From Anseranas semipalmata (Eukaryota; Chordata; Aves; Anseriformes; Anseranatidae): a stretch of 64,000 nt of DNA. Where the stretch lies: contig VXAA01000092.1 of assembly GCA_013399115.1 (NCBI GenBank), positions 432,381 to 496,380 of the forward strand, read 5' to 3'. This document shows, one piece after another, positions 54,001-64,000 of the stretch. The notes beneath the pieces are model-generated. The model searched no databases and was not told the DNA's origin. It saw only the letters and a program-made list of their open reading frames with translations. Numbering within the stretch: position 1 is the stretch's first letter; each line of letters opens with the position of its first letter. A program made the position numbers and the translations under genes.

Positions 54001-55579
54001 CCTCTCGGCAGGGCGGCGGTGCGCAGCCCGTGGCTCCCCTCAGGGTACGCGGGCCCCGTGTGAGGGGCCCGGGCCCTGGAGGAGGCCGGACGGCTCGGTG
54101 CCCCCTTCGCTGCCCCGGTGGTGGGTCATTAAAAGCATCCCACAGAATCCCTGTTTGTTAGCAGTCCTTTTCTATCTTTGCATGCTGTTACAGCTTTTCT
54201 TATACCTACTGCTCGTGCTCCTTTTTGGACTCCTCAGCACCTTTTAAGCCCAGCCCGACCTGAACATCAACAGGCCAAACCCTTTAGAACTCCCGTTTGG
54301 TTCCCCAGCTGTCCATAGACATCCAGGAGCTCCACAGTGGAGATGAGCAGGTTATACACTCTCCACTGCATTAACAGAAAGAGCACAGAGGGTACACAAA
54401 CCACACAAACACCGCAGTTTAACCTTTTCTGGGTAATATCCACTTGTATTTTAGCATATTATATATTAGCATTTTGCTCAGTGATCAGTTCCACAGCTAC
54501 AGAGTTTAGAGGAACCCAAATCCCGGCCTGAGGCTGTCTTCCTGTCAGACAGGCTGAAAGGGCCAGCTGGCTGAGAAGTGAAGGGAACCCCCCAAAAACG
54601 CTGGGCTTCCTCACCCCGAGCGAACAAACGGGGCTAAAAACCTTACAAAGCAGCTCTATGGTGCTGTGCGGAGCCTTGCTCCTGCAGGAGGCTGCGGGGA
54701 CCGTGCTGCTGTACGCCCATCGCTGTCAGTGTTTGAAGGCTTAGCGATGCGGGGTCGATTATTTCCATTAATAACATTTAACAAATACTCCTCGGAGGCT
54801 TAATACGAGGAATGGTCATTTCTGAAGAAAGACTGACAGTATCTGGCCCGCAGCCCGTAGCAATTAGCACACGAGGAGGAGAGCTTCGATGCTCGTGGAA
54901 CAGACTGACAATTTAACAAACAGCTTTTACGGAGAGGGAAAGGCTTTGAACTATTTTCCTCCTGAGAGGTGCCACGACCTGTGGGGGAACCTGGGAGGAA
55001 GAGACGCAAAATCGCATTTAATCATGCTGTTTTCTGGGGGGGGTCTGTAGGAAAGAGGTTGCAAAGCAGAGCTGCTGGGAGGGGACGTGCATCCAGAGCT
55101 GCTGACAGACTGCGCTCCACGTGCCGGCGGGGTGGGCAGGGAAAAGGGAGCAGTGAGAAGCCGGGCAAACAGGCTTCAAAAACAAGCAACCAGGGACCAG
55201 ACGGCGAGGCATGGGCATGAGCAGGTGGTGCTGGTGGGGATGAGCTCTGTGTGCGCAGCGAACACGGCTGCCTTTAGGAGCAGATTCCTGGGATGTGTTT
55301 CGTGGCAGCTCGCCTTTCCCCCTTCCTCCTCCGGGCAGGATTTGCAGAGGGATGCTTTTCCAGGAGGGAAAGGTTGAGGAGAGAAGCCGTGGTGTCCGGA
55401 TGCGCGTGCTTTCCTCAGGACTCAGGGGAATAAACACAAACCTCCCTGGCATGCTGGTTATGGCAGACACATTCTCCGTGGAGGTTCAGATCCGTGTTGT
55501 ATCACGTACCGGCATGAGGGGGGCAGGACTCATGGAAAATGGGGCTGGCCAGGTCCCCAAGGGGTTGTTCAGTCATCCC

Positions 55580-55830
55580 CTTTCCCTGCAGCGGGATCAG
55601 CTCAGCCTGAGTCACTCCTGAGCAATGCTTGTTCATCCTGTTCTTTAAAACCTCCAGTGCTGGCAACCCACCTCCCCCCGGGGCGGCTGCCGGAGCCTAT
55701 CCCTGTCGCCAGAAAGTTTTTTCCATTGTCGGGCATAAATCTCCTGTAATTCAATGTTCCTGCTGGCCACGTTAACCCACATCCCTCCCTCCTGCCTGGG
55801 GCAAGTAACGGAGGAGTCCGGACTGGCAGC
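55580..55830 (-). mobile_element. Degenerate old CR1 fragment
   Basis: The plus strand carries TTGTTCATCCTGTTCTTTAA, then AACCTCCAGTGCTGGCAACCCACCTCCC and AGAAAGTTTTTTCCATTGTC, the reverse of an old CR1 ORF2 end and 3' UTR. Divergence is high. Confidence 0.5.
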
Positions 55831-56894
55831 TACCTTGCACAAGGCTCCCTGAATTAAGTTCCCCAGGGAGGATCAGGTGCCAGGGAAGGGGGATGTGTTG
55901 CACCCCTGGCTCTCCCTCTCCCTCCTTCCCCTTCCCCATGCCAGAAACCTGAGGGGGGAAACAGGATATGTCCCAGGGGAATCCTTAGAAAGGTCCTTGG
56001 CACAGCTTTGGCCTAGAGCAACTAGCTCCATCCTGTCCCCAGGCACAGTTTGGGTTACTGAGACCACAGATTGTTTCCCCAAAATATTTTGGATATGGCC
56101 ATGAATGAGGCCGCATGCAGGCTTGTGAGGTCAGACCCTGGCTTGTCTGGATGTTAAATGTGAAGTGCACAGCTCTGTCCTCTCCATAAATTGTGGGTGC
56201 AAGGAGGTTCAGGCGTCATTGCTCTGGGGTTTGGGTTATTGATCTGACGGAGGGTCCGTCCGGCAATAATATCCCACGGTTTCCAAAGGAAGATTTGTCA
56301 GTTCTAAGATCCTGGGAGATGAGTTAGCAGGGAAGGAAGAGGGGGATAAACTGTCCCTGCCACATTACCCTGAAACTTCTGCTGTGAGTTTGCCCTTTCC
56401 CACCCCGGCCGTGGGGGCTGAGGATGGGGTGTCACGATGCACAGAGGGAGCAGGAGCAGCTGCTTCTTCTGCTGGACTAGGGGAGGGGGACATGGATCCA
56501 TCTGGGCTTTGTCACGCTGTCACGTGCCCTGGGATAGTTATAACAGAGACTTCTGGAGATTTGTTCTCTCTTGGTCTTAGGTCACCATGACCACCCGATC
56601 TCTGGTGCCTTTCTGTTCTTGTAATACCTCCAGCAGTTCCCCATCACTGCTACGCAGCTGGAGCTTATTTATCTGCAGCTGGGCAGAGCTCTCGGGTTTT
56701 GGGGAAAGGGCGGCAGAGTCTCCAGGGACCGCTACACGGCTGAGGCAGTGCTGCTAGCAGGAGAGGCACCCGTTCAATCAGGGATGCTCAAAGGCTTCAG
56801 GATGTCACCGTGGCTCACAACACCCATCCGTGGTTTTGGGCCATCCACTTGGAGAGTTATATTTTCTTGCGAGGCTGTGTGCTGAGCAGGACAG

Positions 56895-57010
56895 ATACAT
56901 TCAGCCTCTTCTCAAAGATCTCCAGCAATGGGGACAGTGATGCCTTCCCAGATGATCGGTCCCAATCTTTTAGTATCTCACTCTTTGACCTGAATTTCTC
57001 TCACTGAAAA
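56895..57010 (-). mobile_element. Possible degenerate CR1 fragment
   Basis: CTTCTCAAAGATCTCCAGCA, then ATGGGGACAGTGATGCCTTCCCAG and a CTGAATTTCTCTCACTG-like end, resemble an antisense CR1 3' region. The match is weak and interrupted. Confidence 0.35.
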
Positions 57011-57442
57011 TTAAGTCTGTGATTTGTCCAGTCCTGCTGGGATGTCTCCTCCTACCTGCCATCCTGTCTGAACAAGTATTGGTTTCTATTACATAATAAT
57101 ATTACTTTACAATCACTTCTAAAATCCTGGTACCAAAACATCCCCAACACTGTTTTTTACCACGTCCATCTTCAGGCGTGTAACAACTTCTTTCTTAGCC
57201 TTCAGCCTGGCCAGGGTGACATTTATTTTTATTTTATTTTTATTTTTTTTCTGGGAAGTCCCAAGGTTTATCAAGTCTGTGTGTGGCTTTATTTGGCCAA
57301 ACTCTTGCCGTTTTGTGTATTGCCTGAAACACAGATTTTAGTAGCTGGGTGTCACCCTCATGGCAATTGTACTCAGGGCTCTGGGAGTGTGACTTGGCAT
57401 TGCATGTTTCTGCTTTCAGAATCAGCTAGAAGAAAGAACTGC

Positions 57443-57577
<135 letters not shown>

Positions 57578-57599
57578 ATTATTTTTGATTTTTGGAGTT

Positions 57600-60500
57600 T
57601 TAAGCAAGCCTTAGGTTCAGAATCCCCCTCCAGAGCAACTCGGTGCTTCGTTTGGTGCAGGAGCTGGTGCGGAGCTGTTCCGTGTGCCCGGCTCCACTGC
57701 GTGCTCCCCGCAGCTCCCGTAAGACCATCCCTTCCAGCTGGGTCAGCGGGCGCAGCAGCACCCCTGGATCGTCTGCGCGCAGGGGAGGAGAATCAGAGAA
57801 AATCAGGGGAGGCAGAGCCTTTGTACTGGTTGCTATGGAAATCTCTTGTGTTCCTCTTCTGCTTCTTTTCATCTATTTATCACTAAAACAATTTGTCTTT
57901 TTAGCATGTTTTAATTTAATCCTCAGGCCCCGCTCTGGCGCAGGCCCTTGGTGAACCTGGGCGTTGGGCAGGCAGCAGAGAACACGTGGCTGCAGGGATG
58001 GAGGGGAAGCCCTACGCCTTGGACCTGCGTGAAGGACCCGCTGGTGGGGAGAGGACGGGAAGATCGGCGCCCACGGAACAGCCTCTGAGTGTGCCTGGTC
58101 TCGACAGAAAGCAGCGCTGCTTTTGCCTCGCCGCGTTTCCTAAGGGGGCTGCAGAGAGGCAGCCGGGGCTGCCAGGAACTTGCTGGGGGCTCTCATTTGC
58201 TTCTTGCTGCCTTGCCCACAGTTCTGTCGTTGGTTGTCTCTATTTTCGCTGTCAGATGACTGAAAGGATATCTGTGCATCAAGCCTCTTTGTTGTGGGGA
58301 TCCGCAAAACACCAGTCCCCACAATAAAGCTGATTGCCAGGAAATGAAAAAATCTTCATGGCTTTGTAACGCCAAATGACAACACGAAGGAGGCTTGGTT
58401 TGGTGCTGGGACTGGGCTTAGTGCAGAAGCTGTCTCTGCTAGATGGAGCCAGACAAGGTGCGTTATCCCCGCAGGTGCCTGCGGGCCCTCCTGGAGCAGC
58501 CTGGCCTGGGAGCTGGGAGCTGGGAGCTGGGAAGGAACAGAAGACACAGGAAGAGCAGACACTTCCCCACCGGAGCCACCTTGCAGAGCTTTAGCTCTCT
58601 GCGGAGGTCCCAGGGGCAGCGGGTGGGATCTGGAAAGGGCTCTCTCCCAGGTGTTCTCCCACATTGCTCCTGCACATCCAACCTGGCCTCGATGGGATGT
58701 GGTTTCCAAATCTCTGGCTCGTCTTCCAGCCGAACCCCCGTGACGTGGGACATGCGGAGCTCAGCGCTGGCCTGCAGAGGGTATCCTAAGCCTGTGCAAG
58801 GCTCCAGCCTCGCATCCTGCCACCCCAAGCCAAAACCTCTGCCTTGCCCAGCCTGCCAAGGAACATTTCATTGCTTCTCACCTCTCCTGAGGAGCCGGCA
58901 GGGTTTTGCCAGTGCCGTTTCTCTTCGCAGCCCTCCCAGTGATGATGCCAGCCATGGGGTCACTCGGCCACAGCCCCCTTTGCAGGTGGGGATGTTCTGC
59001 AGCAGAGACAGGAGATTCGGGCAGCCCTGGCACCGTGCTCCCCCACTTTTCCTCTCTGTCCTTCTCCTTGGTGGTTCCCCCTTCCCGCTGGGCTCACCCG
59101 TGCATCTCTCACCCCTCCATCGTGAGCGGCCGTGCCAGCGCAGCTCGCTGATGGTGCGCAACGCGGTGCGCTTGGCTCAGCTGCTCCGATCCTCGCCTGG
59201 TTCACCCCCAGGGCAGCCGTCCCCATTGCGCAGGCTCCTGGGGCGCTGCTCTGCTCTGCAGGCCTCTCCTCACCCTCTCTTGGTCGCTCATCTCCATCCC
59301 CGGAGGGAAATCCCTGCTCTTACTCACCGGACTCTCTATCAGCGGTTTGCCCTGATGACAGACGACTTGCCGTGTGTTGGTCTTGTGCTTGGCACCACAT
59401 TCAGATGATCAAAAATTACCAGATTTCCCATTCCAGGATAGACTACGTGGTTCCATTGGTAAATTATCTTTTTAAGCCTCATCAGTCAGTGACTGCCTCA
59501 AACCCACAAAGGCGCAGATTTAGAGCTCCTAAAAATCCTCCAGCACTCAGATTCCTGCTAAAACTGCCTTTGCCTGCAGTGGTTATGGCTGTTTGCATGG
59601 GGCACAAACGTTCCCAAATGCTGGCAACCCAGCACTGGCACGCGCTCTCTCAGGGTTTGATCGGATCCTGTTGCATATCCACAAAGCCCTTGGGGACACG
59701 CTTTGTGTTCAAGGAGCTGTAACAAATTGCATTACCTCCAGCACCCTGGGCTGCAGGTATTCTCTCCCGCAGCTGTTAGATCGCTGTATGGTGATAAACG
59801 CGAAGGCTGCTCCTCCCTTTCCCCTGATGTGAATCAGGGGAGGAAGGGCTGCAGACTGCCCTCGTAGCTCGAGGGGCTGTGTGGGGACGTGGGACGGCTC
59901 CGGAGCAGGGCTGAGTGTCACCCCTGTTCGGCTGGGCAGAGGAGCGCTGGTCTATGGTGAGCGCTCTGCTTGAGCATCCCCCAGGCACGGTTGCCCTCAA
60001 GAGACCTTCAGGAGCCTCCTGGGCTCTCCCTGGCATTAATGGCTCATCAGGATGGGAGCAGGAAATCAGATGCTGGGTAAGATGATGCCTACCCTAGACT
60101 TGCAGCCAGAGGCAGCTTCCCCAAGCTGCTGCGTCGTGAGGAGGTGCTGAGCGCTTGCAGGCAAGGTGGCTCCTTGCAGCTCCAGAAGCTCAGTGCTCCT
60201 GGCTTGGAGGCACATCTCCTGCCACCACCGAGCCGAAGGCAGGCCCTGGGGGGACAGCACGAGAGACGGGGTGGCTGCAGCGAGCCCGCTGGGGAGCGCA
60301 AGGCTTACACCGTCAGTCGTGGGACGGAGGCAGCTCCTCTTCCATGGCTTCGCTGCTCTGAATTGCACCACTGTTTTAATGCAGAGCGAGTTTTAGCCAC
60401 TTCCTGAGTGTTTGAGGTCAAAGCCAACCCTCTCCGCTCGGTGTACGCACTGGGATGGAGAGTTCAGGGGGGCAGGGAGGGAGGGGTGTGAGAATTGTGT

Positions 60501-61577
60501 GAGAAACTCGCCCCAAGCAAGGTAAGCTCAACAGCAGCCAGGACCAGAGGTGGCAGCACAAAAACAGGTCAAGGCTCAGCCCGACGGATCCTTGCCAGCG
60601 CTCCTCTTCCCACTCGGATCGGAGCCGCAGAGCCAGCGGGGAGGGCAGCTCCTGGGGCATCACGCAGGAAGGCAAGACTTACTCTGCAGCTCACAGAAAA
60701 ATGTTTTTCCTCCTCATCCTCCTCTCTCCACCTCCGCGTGGTGCCCAGATGGGCCAGTGGGGAGCAGAGCCACCCAAGCCATCTGTCCCAGTTACCCGAA
60801 CGTCCCTCTCTACCTCCTGATGGCATGTGTGCCTGGAGAGGCGGAGGCAGACCGACTCCTCTGCGGTGGCCACTCTTGGATTCGGAGGAGAATTGATAGC
60901 TGCTCCCTGCTGGAAAAGCAGGAAGGGGCACGAACGAGCTTTTGAATCCCTGGGTGAGGAGAGGAAACACTGGCTGCCCACAGGGCTCCAGGCACAGATG
61001 GGTTGTGCCCCCACCAAAACACATGCAGGCGACTGCCTCAGTGAAAAACTGAAGGGGAACAACTGGATGCAGATGTACAGACTGTGCCAGCCATGGCCAA
61101 GGACACACCAGCCCCTTCCCAGCGTCATGCTGGTCCCATTTTGGGACCCTCGTGGTGCTCCTGACCATGCAATGATCTGCGGGTGCGCCTCGGGTTGGCT
61201 GCTCCCTGCCATGGGATCGGCACTCTTGCAGATGCTGTTATTCCAGAGACGTGGTGAACGTGGCTTCCCTGGAAGCCGGCTCTCTGGGAACGTGGATGGA
61301 GAGCAGGTGCTATTTGGTTTCCTTCCCCCCTTTCACATTGCTCTGTGTCACTCTGTGCCGACAAGGAGGGAATTTCATGAAGTTGTGGCATGACGAAAAT
61401 ATGGATTTTGCTCAATTTTGCCATACCCAGTGGCAGGTGGCAGAGAGGCGTCATGCCCATCTTGCTTGGATGTCATCAGTGGGGTTGAATGAAGACTGTG
61501 GAGCGACAACAGGGGTCTCACCTCTGCTTTGTGCAGCCCTGGGTTCAGGTGTCAGCCTTCCCACCGGCTGCAGTTCA
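57600..61577. other. Intergenic, no supported feature
   Basis: This GC-moderate sequence holds several long chance frames (up to 321 codons at 58443-59408). They lack family resemblance, domain motifs and convincing splice structure. I see no repeat element. Confidence 0.55.
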
Positions 61578-61862
61578 CGGAATCACAGAACGCCGAACGG
61601 TTTGCGTGGGAAGGGGCCCTAAAGCCCTCCCAGTGCCACCCCTGCCATGGGCAGGGCCCCCTGCCACCAGCCCAGGCTGCCCAAGGCCCCATCCAGCCTG
61701 GCCTTGGGCACTGCCAGGGATGGGGCACCCACAGCTTCTCTGGGCAGCCTGGGCCAGGGCCTCAGCGCCCTCAGAGGGAAGAATTTCTGCCCAGCAGCTC
61801 ACCCAAACCTGCCCTCTTTTAGTGAAAAGCCGCCCCCCCCCGGCCTGTCACTACACTTTCTC
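61578..61862 (-). mobile_element. CR1 3' UTR fragment, GC-rich avian subfamily
   Basis: The plus strand starts GGAATCACAGAACGCCGAAC and continues through the same 3' UTR block as the copies at 20.7 kb and 46.5 kb. It extends to GCCTGTCACTACACTTTC. It includes the 80-base block missing at 10 kb. Confidence 0.88.
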
Positions 61863-64000
61863 ACACGAGGCTGGGATGGTTTTGCTCAGGGTCTTGTACA
61901 ACAGCCGATGTTAAAAACCAAAAACATAGAGACAGACTTTTCCCTTCCGGATGGAAGGAGGCTGGTGCTAGCTCGGGTGGCACGGCTGGCTGCGGGGCAG
62001 CGGGGCGGGCTGCCTGCGGGGCTCGCATGGGAACCGTGCTTGGCGCTGCGGGGTGACTGATGTCCAGGATTTGCGCCTGGGCAGCAGAAGCGACACATTT
62101 CAGCAGCCCAACGCCAAGGCAGGCAGCAGCTCCTCCATCCCTGCGCCAGGGCTCGCTCCCGCTGCTTTGCAGCCGGATTTCTTCAGGCCGGGCCGCGAGG
62201 GTTCGCATCCCGCAGGTTTCCAGCCCTGTCACTTGCCGCTGGCAGCCCTCGCCCACGCGTTGCTCCTGGCCCACGGCGCCAGGCTGCAAACCGCCGGGGA
62301 CAGGCACGGAGCGCAGCCAGCTCCTGCAGCCTGCAGCCCGGCCAGCGCACGATCCTGCCACGAGGTTTGCATGGCAGGGCATGTTATTGGAGCCCACGCT
62401 GTTTGCTCAGTAGTTTGTAGGAGAATCTCGGTTTTCATTTGGAAAAAAAAAAAAAATCGTCTCTTTTTCCTGATTGCCCAGAAAACATGAAGCTGGTTTG
62501 ACCTAAAGGCTCAGGAACCAGAAGGCAAATAAAAAGGACCCAAGTTTTATTATTGGCAAGCCAGTCCCATGTTTTTTGGAGCCTGATTCATGATCGCAGA
62601 TGGATTGATGTTGGCAGTATCAAACTGTCAGCCGGATTCCTTCACAGATTAAGATAAAGAGCCTCGTTTTTGCCAAAGGGTGAATGTATTCTTTATTAGA
62701 TGTAACAGAGATGTAACACAGCACCTTGCCCCTGACAAGACCGGCCTTTATTTCCTGGGTCTGCACTTAGGACGTGGCTGAACTCCCCCATAAGTTTCAG
62801 CCCTGATGCAGGGCCAGGATCTACAGCCCTGAATTCAGCAGCTGCTGTTACAGCGGAGACGCAAAATAACCTCATTGACTTGGGCTTCGCGTCCCCATTT
62901 TTCTCGGTGCTTTCATAGCTCCCGCAGACCTGCGCTACAAACGTGCTTTTCAAGCCTGCCCTGCGCAAGGGAAGAGCTGGGCGAGGAGGTACCGGCTGCT
63001 CCGGGGGGAGCTGGATGGAGCCTGTTTACCCAAACCCCTTTAATATCTTTATTGAGGCCAAGCAAGAAAATAGAGGAGCTTTGCTAGCAAAACTTGCCGG
63101 GAGCTGGAAATGAGTGGAGTGGTAAAACAAGGAGAGCTGGGTTAGACGGCACGTTCGATGAATCAGACTGCAGGGTACAGCCGCACCGCACAGAGGCATT
63201 GGGCTGCCAGCGGGGACAGAAAGGTGGTGGCAAAACGTGGGTCCCCCGAGCACAGCGTGGGGCAGCCCCGTCCCCGCACGGCCACTGCGAGGGCTCCAAG
63301 CCACCGCTCGGAGGAGAGGAGGGCAGCGTGGATGGGATTCGGGTGGCATCAGGTCTTATAATCCTCAAGGGATTTTGATGGCTTCTCTAAAAACAGGCTT
63401 TGTAGTTTGTCTTAAGGTGTGTGGTCGTTTCAGGGCCCCTCTGGTTAGCCATGAGATACAACAGCAAGCGCGGTGTCTGTGCTTTCCGCAGACGCTGCGC
63501 CGCGCAGCCCTGGGTTTTGGGCTTCTGCGTCCCCCTGTCGGTCCTTCGGCAGAATCCTGCTCGCGATTCACAGGGGAGGCAGCGAGCGGTGCATGAACTT
63601 ATTTTTAGAGCTTGTAAACAAGTAGATCTGTGCCGATCCCCGCAGACGACCCAGCTCTGTCTCTTGCTCCGTGCTCTTTGAGGATGACAAATATTCCCGT
63701 GTGGGAGAGCCAAGGACTCGTCCGCGTGTGCTTGCTGTGCTTCAGTGGTTGCCACCTTCTTCCAGAAAGATGCGTCCAGCCCACGTGGGTGCAGAAATGC
63801 GTCTTGACTTCTTGCACGCAGCAGCTTGAACAGAAAGTAACAAAGCCGATGATTTAAACTGTTACTAAAACGGGTTTCTTATTACAAAGCAGATTTCCCG
63901 TTCTCGCAGCCAGCTCCGGGAACTGAGGCACCTGCAGCCATGGGTTGGTACAGGGGGATGCTGGCTGGCTCCTGGGGCCGGGCTAGAGACAGGCAGGGAG
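61863..64000. other. Intergenic, no supported feature
   Basis: Unique sequence with a poly-A run at about 62444-62456. I found no exon that I can assign, including none resembling chordin-like proteins expected nearby by synteny. Confidence 0.5.

Larger units (their letters stand above)
54001..57430. other. Intergenic region upstream of RNF169
   Basis: CpG-rich for the first 150 bases, then unremarkable. Two degenerate CR1-like stretches are annotated separately. I see no exon with family resemblance. In mammals the next gene on this side is CHRDL2, and none of its cysteine-rich exons was recognised here. Confidence 0.6.

Noticed and set aside
53978..54247. Plus-strand 89-codon frame ending in a hydrophobic run (LLQLFLYLLLVLLFGLLSTF)
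   Set aside because: It resembles a membrane or signal segment by composition only. There is no upstream coding context or known family. It could matter only if divergent transcription from the TATA-like box is shown.
58443..59408. 321-codon plus-strand frame
   Set aside because: It is a GC-biased chance frame, rich in Pro, Ser and Arg with no motif, and overlaps other equally open frames on both strands.

Overview
This window is nuclear DNA from a bird. It holds three conserved vertebrate genes with spliced exons, and its repeats are almost all CR1 non-LTR retrotransposon fragments with the avian GATTCTRTGATTC-type 3' tail. The species cannot be named from the sequence. Gene order and orientation match the human 11q13.4 block (SPCS2 - XRRA1 - RNF169). 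Nothing prokaryotic, no CRISPR array and no phage-like system is present.

Layout. (1) 366-10924, minus strand: SPCS2, a signal peptidase complex subunit, 5 coding exons. (2) About 10925-11909: CpG-rich head-to-head promoter between SPCS2 and XRRA1, interrupted by a 240-base assembly gap (10945-11184). (3) 11926-25526, plus strand: XRRA1, 17 coding exons, complete, 761 codons before the stop. (4) About 25.5-26.3 kb: short tail-to-tail spacer. (5) About 26275-53811, minus strand: RNF169, with a long 3' UTR (about 5 kb), five fully visible coding exons and a first exon almost entirely hidden in a 582-base gap (53196-53777). (6) 53812-54000: RNF169 CpG promoter with palindromic TGAATATTCA-type elements and a TATA-like box. 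(7) 54-64 kb: no gene that I can support, only degenerate CR1 and a long (TTTC)n tract.

Functions. SPCS2 belongs to the ER signal peptidase. RNF169 reads ubiquitylated chromatin at DNA double-strand breaks. XRRA1 is a leucine-rich-repeat protein linked to X-ray response. The genes are syntenic neighbours and not an operon, and only the two head-to-head or tail-to-tail contacts suggest shared regulation.

The strongest unusual signal is an intron in SPCS2 (1243-2856) that is a textbook minor-spliceosome AT-AC (U12-type) intron. It splits a transmembrane helix and carries a CR1 tail 27 bases from its 5' splice site. Other points of interest are an inverted pair of CR1 tails in the RNF169 3' UTR, YY1-type AAGATGGCGGC elements on the start codons of both minus-strand genes, and the RNF169 promoter palindromes. 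I found no convincing previously undescribed system.
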